Shown here: piece after piece, positions 44,321-53,196 of the stretch | Numbering within the stretch: the stretch's first letter is position 1 | Layout: the number at the start of each line of letters is the position of its first letter | Origin: Streptomyces geranii | GTDB lineage: Bacteria; Actinomycetota; Actinomycetes; Streptomycetales; Streptomycetaceae | Reading direction: 5' to 3' | Assembly (NCBI RefSeq): GCF_002954775.1 | Contig: NZ_PJME01000005.1 | Span: 310,001 to 374,000, forward strand | DNA length: 64,000 bases | Made by a program: the position numbers and the translations under genes | Notes under the pieces: generated by a model | Seen by the model: only the letters and a program-made list of their open reading frames with translations | What the model was told of the DNA's origin: nothing | Databases searched by the model: none

Positions 44321-44370
44321 GGGGCTCCTTAACAGAGTCGGCCAACTGTGCCGCTGAAGGGCAGGGGCGC

Positions 44371-44417
44371 GGGGCTGCATCGATGTGCGGCTCCGCCGCG
44401 TGGGCGCGACCAGCCCC
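44371..44417. repeat. structured intergenic element between binding-protein and permease genes
   Basis: Outer arms GGGGCTG (44371-44377) and CAGCCCC (44411-44417) enclose a central hairpin GCGGC-TCC-GCCGC (44387-44399). The sequence GGGGCGCGGGGCTG to GCGACCAGCCCCCACGCACCCGC resembles, from memory, a palindromic element found repeatedly between Streptomyces genes. Inside this operon it could stabilise the upstream binding-protein mRNA or attenuate the permeases. Confidence 0.55.
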
Positions 44418-44436
44418 CACGCACCCGCAGACAACC

Positions 44437-45735
44437 TCACTCCGCCAGCGAAGCACTCACCGCGTCGTTGTCCTTGTCCACATTCGTCCCCTCGCCGAAC
44501 ACCGCATCCCGCATCAGACTCAGCCACGGCCCGTTCGGATCATTGAAGGTCTGCCCGAACTTCAACGCGTACGGCGTACGGCCGTCAGCCACAAGTTGGT
44601 TGATGGTGACCAGCCGAGGATCCGCATCCGAGTACTTGTTGGACGCAAGATCGGCCCGCGCCACCACATCCTTGTGCGCGGCGACAACATCGACCTGCGC
44701 CTTGTCCCCCAGAGTCCACGCGAGGAAGTTCCACGCCTGGTCGGCCGACTTACTGGTGGCGGAGATACCGATCGCGTCACCACCGACGAACGTCGACTTG
44801 CCGCCGTCGGGCCCGGGGATGGGCGCGATGCCGAGATCCAGGTCCTTCGGCATCAGCCCCAGCGTGGTCGACGGCATCGGCATGACCCCGACCTGCCCCT
44901 TCGGGAAGACTCCGGTCCAGGTCGCGCCGGTCTCGTCGCGAGCGCCGGGCGCGACGATGTCGTCGTCGACCCAGCCCCGGTAGGTGTCGTACACCTTCTT
45001 CGCGGTGGCGGAGGCGAGCAGGGACTCGGTGCCGTCCGCGTTCAGTACGTCGTCCCCGGCGGCCCAGATCGACGGCCACCAGGTGAAGACCCCGCAGCCG
45101 CCGCAATTCCCGCCGAAGAACGTGCCGTTGACACCGCCGCCGAGCGCGTCGACCGCGCGGGCCTGCTCGTCCCACTCGCCGAGGGTGGTGGGCGGCTTCT
45201 CGGGGTCGAGTTTGGCCTTGCGGTACAGGTCCTTGTTGTAGAAGAGGACCGAGAGGTCGAGGGTGTGCGGGACGACGTACTTGCGGTCCTCGTACGTGCC
45301 CGCCTTGATGTGCGACTGGGCGAGGCTGTCGGCGAAGGGAAGGGCGTCGATGCGTTCGGTGAGGTCGGCGAAGAGGCCGCTGGAGGTGTAGTTCGGGACG
45401 AACACCACGTCGGAGGCGAACAGGTCGGGCAGGTCCTTGGAGCCGGCCGCCGCGCCGACCTTGGCCTGGTAGTCGTCGGTGGGGACCACGGTCAGCTCGA
45501 CCTTGTTCTTGTGGCTCGCGTTGTACGCCTTGACCAGGGCCTCGCTCTGCGGCCGGGTCGCCGCCCGCGTCCACATCGTCAGCGTGGCGCCGTCGTCGGT
45601 GCCCGTGGCACCGGCCGCTCCACCGCCGCCCCCTCCGCCGCCGCCGTCCGAGCCGCTGTCGCCGGATCCGCAGGCGGTGACCAGGCTGACGGCGGCGAGC
45701 AGCGCGACGGCGCCGGTGGCAACTCTGTGCCCCAT
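44437..45735 (-). CDS. sugar ABC transporter substrate-binding lipoprotein
   Basis: 432 aa; ATG 45735 with GAGGGGG upstream. Lipobox LVTAC at residues ~18-22, followed by a long Gly/Ser/Asp linker. The family 1 solute-binding fold shows TLTMWTRAATRPQSEALVKAYN, LDLSVLFYNKDLYRKAKLDPEKPP and AWNFLAWTLGDKAQ. First gene of the five-gene operon binding protein, MalF-like, MalG-like, GH127, secreted GH127; the glycosidases point to L-arabinose-containing oligosaccharides as ligand. Its promoter and operator-like site are divergent from the LacI gene. Confidence 0.93.
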   Translation of the reverse strand: MGHRVATGAVALLAAVSLVTACGSGDSGSDGGGGGGGGGAAGATGTDDGATLTMWTRAATRPQSEALVKAYNASHKNKVELTVVPTDDYQAKVGAAAGSKDLPDLFASDVVFVPNYTSSGLFADLTERIDALPFADSLAQSHIKAGTYEDRKYVVPHTLDLSVLFYNKDLYRKAKLDPEKPPTTLGEWDEQARAVDALGGGVNGTFFGGNCGGCGVFTWWPSIWAAGDDVLNADGTESLLASATAKKVYDTYRGWVDDDIVAPGARDETGATWTGVFPKGQVGVMPMPSTTLGLMPKDLDLGIAPIPGPDGGKSTFVGGDAIGISATSKSADQAWNFLAWTLGDKAQVDVVAAHKDVVARADLASNKYSDADPRLVTINQLVADGRTPYALKFGQTFNDPNGPWLSLMRDAVFGEGTNVDKDNDAVSASLAE

Positions 45736-45773
45736 AACGATCCCCCTCGTGTGGGTTCTGCGCCGGAAACAAA

Positions 45774-45819
45774 CCGAAAAGGCTTTCTGAAAGCTAGGAC
45801 TAGGCTGATGCCCCGTCAA
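45774..45819 (-). promoter_or_regulatory. promoter and operator of the arabinoside ABC/GH127 operon
   Basis: On the minus strand TTGACG (45819-45814), a 17-nt spacer and TAGCTT (45796-45791) form a good housekeeping promoter. At the expected start lies GAAAGCCTTTTCGG (45787-45774), matching GAAAACCTTTTAGG of the 47051 promoter at 12 of 14 positions. An overlapping inverted repeat GCTTTC-T-GAAAGC (45782-45794) is an alternative operator. The adjacent LacI protein is the likely binder. Confidence 0.7.
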
Positions 45820-45952
45820 TCCCCTTGCACGGAAGGGAAGTCGGCGGCCGACGTGTCAGGTCCGCCGAAACCTGTGAAAGTGCGCGATGGACACCCGGGC
45901 CGAAACAACTCGCGTACGGTTTACGCACGCAAGGCGAGAGAAGGAGTTCCCC

Positions 45953-46981
45953 ATGGCACAGGCGACCGGCCCCTCTCGTTCGCAGCCCGCCACGCTCAGC
46001 GATGTCGCCAGGCTGGCGGGCGTGTCCGTCGCCACCGCGTCCAAGGCGCTCAACGGCCGCAGCCAGGTGCGCGCCGAGACCCGGCAGCGGGTGGTCGACG
46101 CGGCCGAGCGGCTGTCGTTCCGCCCCAACCAGCTGGCCCGGGGTCTGCTCGCCGGGCGCACGGGCACGGTCGGGCTGCTCACCAGCGACCTGGAGGGCCG
46201 GTTCAGCATCCCGATCCTGATGGGCGCCGAGGACGCCTTCGGCGCGGGCGAGGTCGCGGTGTTCCTGTGCGACGCGCGCGGTGACGCGATCCGTGAACAG
46301 CACCATGTACGGGCGCTGTTGGGCCGTCGGGTCGACGGTCTGATCGTGGTGGGCAGCCGGACCGATCCGCGTCCGTCCCTGGGCCGTGAGCTGCCGGTCC
46401 CGGTGGTCTACGCGTACGCCCCGTCGGACGATCCGGAAGACCTCTCCATCGTCCCCGACAGCGTGGACGCCGGCCGGATCGCCGTGACGCACCTGCTGGC
46501 GTGCGGCCGGACCAGGATCGCGCACATCACCGGCGACCCCGGGTATCTCGCGGCGCGCGAGCGGTCCGAGGGCGCCCTGGCCGCGCTGGCCGACGCCGGT
46601 CTCACCCCGGTCGAGGAGCCCAGGTTCGGTGCCTGGTCGGAGGGTTGGGGGCGGGCGGCCACCGCGCTGCTGCTGGACCGGCACGCGGATGTCGACGCGG
46701 TGCTGTGCGGCAACGACCAGATCGCGCGCGGCGTCATGGACGTACTGCGCGAGCGCGGCCGACGGGTCCCGGAGGACGTGTCGGTCATGGGCTTCGACGA
46801 CTGGAACGTCCTGACCTCCGGCTCCCGTCCGCCGCTCACCAGCGTCGACCTGAACCTGGAGCAGGTCGGCCGGGCCGCCGCGCACGCCCTGTTCTCGGCG
46901 ATCGGCGGCGGTCGGCGCTCAGGTATCGAGGCGCTGCCCTGCCGGGTGGTGATCCGGGGCTCGACGGCTCCCCTGTCCTGA
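45953..46981 (+). CDS. LacI-family repressor between two arabinoside operons
   Basis: 342 aa; ATG 45953 with AAGGAG 6 nt upstream. N-terminal LacI headpiece: TLSDVARLAGVSVATASKALNGRSQVRAETRQRVVDAA, hinge RPNQLARGL, then a periplasmic-binding-protein-like sensor with VDGLIVVG, AVLCGNDQIARGVMDVLRERGRRVPEDVSVMGFDD. It is divergent from the ABC/GH127 operon and followed by the alpha/alpha-barrel and GH43 genes, both of which have promoters bearing a shared motif. It probably responds to an arabinose-containing oligosaccharide. Confidence 0.94.
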   Translation: MAQATGPSRSQPATLSDVARLAGVSVATASKALNGRSQVRAETRQRVVDAAERLSFRPNQLARGLLAGRTGTVGLLTSDLEGRFSIPILMGAEDAFGAGEVAVFLCDARGDAIREQHHVRALLGRRVDGLIVVGSRTDPRPSLGRELPVPVVYAYAPSDDPEDLSIVPDSVDAGRIAVTHLLACGRTRIAHITGDPGYLAARERSEGALAALADAGLTPVEEPRFGAWSEGWGRAATALLLDRHADVDAVLCGNDQIARGVMDVLRERGRRVPEDVSVMGFDDWNVLTSGSRPPLTSVDLNLEQVGRAAAHALFSAIGGGRRSGIEALPCRVVIRGSTAPLS

Positions 46982-47019
46982 ATCCCGCTGTCGCCGAACA
47001 GGGCTCTCTACGGCCACTC

Positions 47020-47071
47020 TTGACACTCCATCAGCCCGCTCCTACGTTGCGAAAACCTTTTAGGTCGTTTC
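47020..47071 (+). promoter_or_regulatory. promoter and operator of the secreted arabinosidase operon
   Basis: TTGACA (47020-47025), 17-nt spacer, TACGTT (47043-47048): a near-consensus promoter. Immediately after the -10, GAAAACCTTTTAGG (47051-47064) repeats the motif found at the same place in the ABC operon promoter; it contains the inverted repeat ACCTTTTAGGT (47055-47065). Ribosome site AAAGGGGAG precedes ATG 47091. Confidence 0.72.
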
Positions 47072-47090
47072 AGCAAAGGGGAGCCAACCG

Positions 47091-50000
47091 ATGCGAAGAC
47101 GAATCGAAACCGCCTTACAGCGCCTCCTGATCGTCCTGGCGCTCGTGGCCTGTCCCGCCCTCACCGCGACCCCCGCCAGCGCCGCGCAGACCATCGGGTT
47201 CCCCACCTTCAGCGGACCCGCGATCCCGGCCCCGCCCGTCGCCCACACCACCGGCGACATGATGAAGTCCATCTACGACGCGGAGAGTTCGGGCACCGAC
47301 TTCTGGATGGACCGGCTGCTCGCCCGCACCGGCGACGACCCGGCCGGACCCTGGCTGATGAGCCGGGGCCGCGCCCTGTTCATGAAGACCCACAACCCGG
47401 CGGTCCTCGGTTTCGGCGGCAACGTCGCCTACTGGGAGGGCGTCAACAACCAGAACGCCTACGCCGTCGCGATCACCCCGGGCACCTTCACCGAACAGGT
47501 CGCCCAGCGCCGCCAGACGCCCAGCCACTGGAACAGCGTCCACACCAGCGGCTCGGTCCAGGTCAGCCAGACCAAGTTCATCACCGAGAACAACGTGGCC
47601 GTCACCAACCTGTCGATCAAGAACAACGGCAGCAGCTCAACCACCCTGCAACTACGGGCGACTTCGCCGTACGCCACGACAGGCACCGGCAGTGAGCTGA
47701 CCGGCCAGGTGAACGCGTACAACAACCTCACGACCCTCCGCCCCCGCCTCACCGGCGACGGTTTCGCGGTCTCCAGCGGCGGTCTCAACCGCTCGGTGAC
47801 GGTCGCGGCCGGGGCCACGGTGACCGCGAAGGTCGTGATGGGCTTCGTCACCGACGAGATCCCGCAGTCGCTCACCGAGTACAACGCCTACGCGGGCTAC
47901 TCGAACGCGACCGCCTTCGCGACCCACGTCAGGGCCTACAACCTGTGGTGGGCGCAGAACGTGCCCTACATCGACGTACCGGAACCGGCGATCAAGAAGA
48001 ACATCTACTACCGCTGGTGGCTGATGCGCTTCAACAACCTGGACGCCGACATCCCCGGCCAGACCTTCCAGTTCCCGACGTCGACCGAGGGCGTCCTCGG
48101 CTACAACAACGCGATCGCGCTCACCCAGCCGATGCACATCGACGACCTGAAGTACCTGCGCAACCCGGCCTACGCGTACGGGGACTGGCTGAGCGTCGGC
48201 CAGACCTCGAAGGGCGGGCGGTTCCTCGACAACCCGGGTGACCCGGAGAACTGGTCCAACAGCTACACCCAGTACATCGCCGAGGCGGCCTGGAAGAGCT
48301 ACCAGATCCACGGCGGCCAGCCGGGCATCGCCGCCAACCTGGCGCGCTACGCCGAGGGCGACGTCAAGGGCCAACTCTCCTACTACGACCACGACAACAA
48401 CAAGCTCATCGAGTACGACTGGGGCGCGCTGACCGGCAACGACGCCGACGCGGTCTCCTTCCACTGGAAGCCCGGCAACATGGACCGCGCCGAGTCCGCC
48501 TACCAGTACAGCGGCGCGCTGGCCGCGGCCCAGGCCTACGACGCGATCGGCAACACGGCCAAGGCGACCGAGATGCGCACGCTCGCGACGCAGATCAAGG
48601 ACGCCATCGTCAACGTCCTGTGGAACCCCAACCGGCAGTTGTTCGAGCACCGGTTGAAGTCGACGAACGAGTGGGTGCCCTGGAAGGAGATCAACAACTA
48701 CTACCCGTTCGCGGTCGGCGCGATCCCCAACACCACTGCCTACAAGCAGGCGTTGAGGCTCTACGACGACCCGGCGCAATACCCGGTCTTCCCCTTCTAC
48801 ACGGCCAACCAGGTCGACAAGCAGGCGGCGGCCGACGCCGGTGAACCGGGTTCCAACAACTTCTCGACGATCAACTCGACGGTCCAGTTCCGGCTGTACT
48901 CCTCGGTGTTGCGCAACTATCCCAACTCGTGGATGAACGCGACCGACTACAAGAAGCTCCTGTACTGGAACACCTGGGCGCAGTACGTCGGCGGCAACAC
49001 CCAGTGGCCGGACGCGAACGAGTTCTGGGCGGACTGGAACGGCAGCTCCATCAACTACCGGTCCTGGATCCACCACAACATCCTGGGCAGCAGCAACTGG
49101 ACGGTGATCGAGGACGTAGCCGGACTCCGGCCGCGCAGTGACGCCAAGGTGGAGGTCTCCCCGATCGACATCGGCTGGAGCCACTTCACCGTCAACAACC
49201 TCCGCTACCGCAACGCCGATCTGTCGATCGTCTGGGACGACCCGGCCGACGGCGTGGTCCGCTACCCGGGTGTCCCGGAGGGCTACTCGATCTACGTCAA
49301 CGGCAACCGGGCCGCCACCGTCAGCTCCCTGGTCCCCTTCACCTGGGACCCGGCGACCGGCGCTGTCACCACCAACGGCACGGTCACCTTCAACACGGCG
49401 GTCGCCGGACTGCAGGCACCCAACCAGGTCGTCCAGAGCAGCCCCCGGATGGTCGACATGCTGGCCAAGGCGGGCGTCGACCTCACGGCCGACCTGACCA
49501 ACATCGCCTCCGGGGCGACGACTTCGGCCTCGTTCACCGGCTCAGGCAGTTCGGTCTCGGGCGCGGTCGACGGCTTCCCGACCAACGAGCCCTTCTGGGG
49601 CGCCGGCGGCTCCGCCAACAGCCAGGACTGGTACGAGCTGAACTTCGGCGCGGCCCGCACGCTGAACGAGGTGCGCCTGTACTTCAAGGACAGCCGCCCG
49701 GCGAGTACGACCTACCGGGCGCCGTCGGCGTACAACATCCAGTACTACGACGGCAGTTCATGGGTGAACGCGCCGAGCCAGACCAAGACCCCGACCGCTC
49801 CACGCGCCAACTACAACCTCGTGCAGTTCCCGGCGATCACCGCCCAGCGCATCCGCGTCCTGGCCACCAACGCCTCCGGCGCGAAAACGGGCCTCACCGA
49901 GGTCAAGGTGTTCAACCGGGGCGGGGTCCAGCCGCCGCAGCCACCGGCCAACCAGGCGACTTCGGCGACACCGTCCGCGTCCTACACCTCCGCCTGGGAG

Positions 50001-50375
50001 AGCGTCGCCGCGCTCAACGACGGCATCGAACCGCCCTCCTCCAACGACACGGTGAACCCGCGCTGGGGCACCTGGCCGGAGACGGGCCAGCAGTGGGCCG
50101 AGCTGACCTGGCCGACCGCGAAGACCCTCAACAAGGCCGACGTGTACTTCTTCGACGACGACCAGGGCATCGACATGCCGTCCGCCTGGAAACTCCAGTA
50201 CTGGAACGGCAGCGCGTACGTGGACGTGCCGGGCGCGGGCGCGTACGGACTGGCCAAGAACCAGTACAACTCCGTGTCGTTCACGGCCACCAGCACCACC
50301 CGCCTACGGGTGCTCCTGACCAGCACCGGCAGCAGCTCCCTCGGACTTCTCGAAGTCAAGGCGTACAGCCCCTGA
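47091..50375 (+). CDS. large secreted (alpha/alpha)-barrel glycoside hydrolase with two discoidin domains
   Basis: 1094 aa. Signal peptide LIVLALVACPALTATPASAA; codon 9 (47115-47117) is TTA. A beta-sandwich (~30-260) precedes a helical barrel (~280-690) with acidic and aromatic clusters such as RWWLMRFNNLD, WKPGNMDRAESAYQYSG and DANEFWADWNG, resembling the MGH1/GH63-like group; GH142 beta-L-arabinofuranosidase is one candidate family. A further beta-domain follows, then two discoidin/F5-8 carbohydrate-binding domains (~800-935, ~945-1094), both ending in LTEVKVF or LLEVKAY. The context (GH43, GH127, shared operator) argues for an arabinose-containing substrate. Exact family unknown. Confidence 0.8.
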   Translation: MRRRIETALQRLLIVLALVACPALTATPASAAQTIGFPTFSGPAIPAPPVAHTTGDMMKSIYDAESSGTDFWMDRLLARTGDDPAGPWLMSRGRALFMKTHNPAVLGFGGNVAYWEGVNNQNAYAVAITPGTFTEQVAQRRQTPSHWNSVHTSGSVQVSQTKFITENNVAVTNLSIKNNGSSSTTLQLRATSPYATTGTGSELTGQVNAYNNLTTLRPRLTGDGFAVSSGGLNRSVTVAAGATVTAKVVMGFVTDEIPQSLTEYNAYAGYSNATAFATHVRAYNLWWAQNVPYIDVPEPAIKKNIYYRWWLMRFNNLDADIPGQTFQFPTSTEGVLGYNNAIALTQPMHIDDLKYLRNPAYAYGDWLSVGQTSKGGRFLDNPGDPENWSNSYTQYIAEAAWKSYQIHGGQPGIAANLARYAEGDVKGQLSYYDHDNNKLIEYDWGALTGNDADAVSFHWKPGNMDRAESAYQYSGALAAAQAYDAIGNTAKATEMRTLATQIKDAIVNVLWNPNRQLFEHRLKSTNEWVPWKEINNYYPFAVGAIPNTTAYKQALRLYDDPAQYPVFPFYTANQVDKQAAADAGEPGSNNFSTINSTVQFRLYSSVLRNYPNSWMNATDYKKLLYWNTWAQYVGGNTQWPDANEFWADWNGSSINYRSWIHHNILGSSNWTVIEDVAGLRPRSDAKVEVSPIDIGWSHFTVNNLRYRNADLSIVWDDPADGVVRYPGVPEGYSIYVNGNRAATVSSLVPFTWDPATGAVTTNGTVTFNTAVAGLQAPNQVVQSSPRMVDMLAKAGVDLTADLTNIASGATTSASFTGSGSSVSGAVDGFPTNEPFWGAGGSANSQDWYELNFGAARTLNEVRLYFKDSRPASTTYRAPSAYNIQYYDGSSWVNAPSQTKTPTAPRANYNLVQFPAITAQRIRVLATNASGAKTGLTEVKVFNRGGVQPPQPPANQATSATPSASYTSAWESVAALNDGIEPPSSNDTVNPRWGTWPETGQQWAELTWPTAKTLNKADVYFFDDDQGIDMPSAWKLQYWNGSAYVDVPGAGAYGLAKNQYNSVSFTATSTTRLRVLLTSTGSSSLGLLEVKAYSP

Positions 50376-50388
50376 GGGACGAGATGGG

Positions 50389-51915
50389 ATGAGAAGGGAT
50401 GTGCCTGAAGTGACCCGTTCCAGATGTACGGCCGTACTGGTCTCCGTCCTAGCCATGGTGGTCGCCCTCCTGGTGGCATCGCCGCCCGCGTCCGCCGCCG
50501 TCTCGTTCGGTTCGACGGGCGTGAACCAGAACGGCGGCAACTGCCTGGACCTGCCAGGGAGTTCGACGACCAACGCCACTCAACTCCGCGCCTTCACATG
50601 CAGTTCGGGCGCCGCCAACCAGAACTTCGCCTACACCCCGGTCGCGGGGACCTCCGACACGTACACGATCACCACGCAGTCCGGTCAGTGCGTGGACGTC
50701 TTCGGGGCGTCCACGGCGGACAACGCCACGATCATCCAGTGGCCCTGCCACAGCGGGACGAACCAGCAGTGGCGGCTCGTCCCCGTCACGGTCTCCGGCA
50801 CCGACAAGACCTTCAACCTGATCTCGGTCAGTTCCGGCAAGTGCGTGACGCCCAGCGGTGGTTCGTCGGCCTCGAACACCAACCTCGTACAACTCCCGTG
50901 CGCCACAGCCAACGGCAGGGTGTGGCGGCTGCCCGGATTCACCAGCGGAGGCGGCACAGGCACGCACACGTTCACCAACCCGCTGTCCCAGCACGGGCCC
51001 GACCCCTGGCTGACGTACTACAGCGGCTACTACTACCTCGCCACGACCACCTGGAACTCGACGGTCACCATGCGCAAGGCGAGCACCCTCGCCGGGCTCG
51101 CGACCGCCACCGACCAGGTGATCTTCAACCTCACCCGGCCCAACGGCGCGGGCACGATGTGGGCGCCGGAGTTCCACCTGCTCGACGGCCCCAACGGCAA
51201 GCGCTGGTACTTCTACTACACGGCCGGGCAGGAGCCGTACAACCTGGGAACGCAGCGCATCCATGTGCTGGAGAGCGCCGGCCTGGACCCGATGGGCCCC
51301 TACTCATTCAAGGCCGACCTGCTCGACCCGACCCAGGACAACACCTGGGAACTCGACCCGGGAATCCTCCAGTTGAACGGCCAGCTGTATCTCCTGGGCA
51401 CGTTCTACAACGGCTCGCAGCCGATGTTCATCCGGCCGCTGTCCAATCCGTGGACGGCGAGCGGGACTCGGCGGATTCTGTCGACCCCGACCTACAGTTG
51501 GGAGACGGTCGGCGGTGCGGTCAACGAGGGTGCCGAGGTGCTTCAGCGCGGCGGCAAGACGTTCATCGTGTACTCGGCGAGCCACTGCTCCACGCCCGAC
51601 TACAAGTTGGGGATGCTGACGTACAACGGGACCGGCGACCCGCTCAACTCCGCCTCCTGGGTCAAGTCACCGAACCCGGTGTTCCAGCGGTCCAACGCCA
51701 ATGGTGTGTACGGGCCGGGCCACAACGGGTTCTTCAAGTCCCCCGACGGGACGGAGGACTGGATCGTCTACCACGCCAACAACTCCACCTCGGGCGGCTG
51801 CGACATGAACCGCACCACCAGGGCGCAGAAGTTCACCTGGAACGCCGACGGCACACCGAACTTCGGTACGCCGGTGGCGCTCGGCGTCACGCTGACCTCG
51901 CCGTCGGGCGAGTGA
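50389..51915 (+). CDS. secreted ricin-lectin GH43 alpha-L-arabinofuranosidase
   Basis: 508 aa; begins 13 nt after the preceding stop, so co-translated. ATG 50389 is used, with GTG 50410 as alternative. Signal peptide LVSVLAMVVALLVASPPASA. Residues ~40-180 form a ricin-type beta-trefoil (three NGGNCLDL / SGQCVDVFG / SGKCVTPSG units). Residues ~185-505 form a GH43 five-blade propeller with base Asp205 (HGPDPWL), Asp323 (WELDPGI) and acid Glu380 (VNEGAEV). It resembles exo-acting arabinofuranosidases of subfamily 26. It would trim alpha-L-arabinose from arabinogalactan or arabinan. The last 29 nt overlap the opposing phosphatase gene. Confidence 0.92.
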   Translation: MRRDVPEVTRSRCTAVLVSVLAMVVALLVASPPASAAVSFGSTGVNQNGGNCLDLPGSSTTNATQLRAFTCSSGAANQNFAYTPVAGTSDTYTITTQSGQCVDVFGASTADNATIIQWPCHSGTNQQWRLVPVTVSGTDKTFNLISVSSGKCVTPSGGSSASNTNLVQLPCATANGRVWRLPGFTSGGGTGTHTFTNPLSQHGPDPWLTYYSGYYYLATTTWNSTVTMRKASTLAGLATATDQVIFNLTRPNGAGTMWAPEFHLLDGPNGKRWYFYYTAGQEPYNLGTQRIHVLESAGLDPMGPYSFKADLLDPTQDNTWELDPGILQLNGQLYLLGTFYNGSQPMFIRPLSNPWTASGTRRILSTPTYSWETVGGAVNEGAEVLQRGGKTFIVYSASHCSTPDYKLGMLTYNGTGDPLNSASWVKSPNPVFQRSNANGVYGPGHNGFFKSPDGTEDWIVYHANNSTSGGCDMNRTTRAQKFTWNADGTPNFGTPVALGVTLTSPSGE

Positions 51916-53089
51916 CGGCCGACTCGTAGGCCGTCGTTCCACAGACCGGCGGTTCGGGGACCACCACTTCCCGGACCGTCGGTTTGCGGATGAGGAGCAG
52001 GGCCGCGTCGTCGTGGAGCCGTCCGCCCACGTGGTCCAGCAGTTCCTCGTGGAGCGCGTCGAGGGTGGCGGCGGGCTCGTCGGAGGCGTGGCGGGCCAGA
52101 CCTTCGTCCAGGGGGTAGAAGGCGCGGCCCCGGTCGCGGGCCTCGGTGACGCCGTCGGTGTAGAGGAGGAGCTGGTCGCCGTCGCCGAAGGGCAGTACGT
52201 GCAGGTCGGGGGTGTGGCCGGTGAGGGCGCGCAGGCCGAGGGGCGGGGCCGGGTGCGTGGGCTCGACGGCCGTGACCTCGCCGGAGGCATGGACGAGCAG
52301 CGGAGGCGCGTGGCCGCAGTTGACCACCTCCAGCTGTCCCGTCCTCGGGTATCCGGCGACGACGGCGGTCACGAAGTCGTCCGGGCCGAGGTTGCGGGCG
52401 AGGCTCCGCTCGATGCGGTCGACGACGGCGAGGAGGTCGGGCTCGTCGTAGGCGGCCTCCCGGAACACACCGAGGACCAGGGCGGCGGTCCCGACGGCCG
52501 GGAGCCCCTTGCCGCGCACATCGCCGACGATCAGTCTCACCCCGTACGGCGTGGGTATCAGCGCGTACAGATCACCCCCTATCCGGGCCTCGGCCGCCGC
52601 CGCGCTGTAGCGGACGGCCACCTGGAAGGGTCCGACCGTCGCCGGGACGGGACTGAGCAGGGCGTGCTGGGCGGTCTCGGCGACCGAGCGGACCGCGTCG
52701 AGGACCCGCTCCCGGCGTCCGCGCAGGACGCTGGCCAGGCCGCTCGCCAGGGTGACGGCGGCCAGGGCGGAGAGTCCGGCGGCCAGCTCGCGGCCCGGTA
52801 CGCCGTCCCAGGCGGCGAGGCTCGCGCCGAGCGCCCCGGCGAGGAGGCCGACGCAGAGGACACCGCGCGGCCCGTTGGTGGTGGCGGCCAGCGCGGGCCC
52901 GGCGGCGAGCAGCGGCAGCCAGTTGGTACCGGATCCGCCGACGAGATCGCCCAGGACGACACCCGCGACGATCAGCACGGGCAGGGCGGGCAGGATCGGC
53001 AGTGCGAACAGGATCGGCGGGGCGGCCGTGCGGTGCCTGAACGCCCGCTTCGGCCAGTGGTCGCCACTGTGGTGTCGGGCCTGACTCAT
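51887..53089 (-). CDS. membrane-bound PP2C/SpoIIE-type serine phosphatase
   Basis: 400 aa; ATG 53089. About four hydrophobic helices fill the first ~125 residues (PPILFALPILPALPVLIVAGVVLG and following), then a SpoIIE/RsbU-type PP2C domain with AEARIGGDLYAL, RLIVGDVRGKGLPAV, VNCGHAPPLL, LLLYTDGVTEARD and LHDDAALLLIRK supplying the metal-binding Asp residues. Such proteins dephosphorylate anti-anti-sigma factors in Streptomyces stress and development switches. No partner anti-sigma gene is nearby. The 3' end overlaps the convergent GH43 gene. Confidence 0.92.
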   Translation of the reverse strand: MSQARHHSGDHWPKRAFRHRTAAPPILFALPILPALPVLIVAGVVLGDLVGGSGTNWLPLLAAGPALAATTNGPRGVLCVGLLAGALGASLAAWDGVPGRELAAGLSALAAVTLASGLASVLRGRRERVLDAVRSVAETAQHALLSPVPATVGPFQVAVRYSAAAAEARIGGDLYALIPTPYGVRLIVGDVRGKGLPAVGTAALVLGVFREAAYDEPDLLAVVDRIERSLARNLGPDDFVTAVVAGYPRTGQLEVVNCGHAPPLLVHASGEVTAVEPTHPAPPLGLRALTGHTPDLHVLPFGDGDQLLLYTDGVTEARDRGRAFYPLDEGLARHASDEPAATLDALHEELLDHVGGRLHDDAALLLIRKPTVREVVVPEPPVCGTTAYESAVTRPTARSA

Positions 53090-53196
53090 GTTCCGTCCAC
53101 AGTCCTCACCTGTGTACGGGGTGAGCCCCCGATATGCCTGTTTCATCCAGTAATCAGGAAACGCGATCAACCGGGTCGGCGGCAAGGATCGGATTT

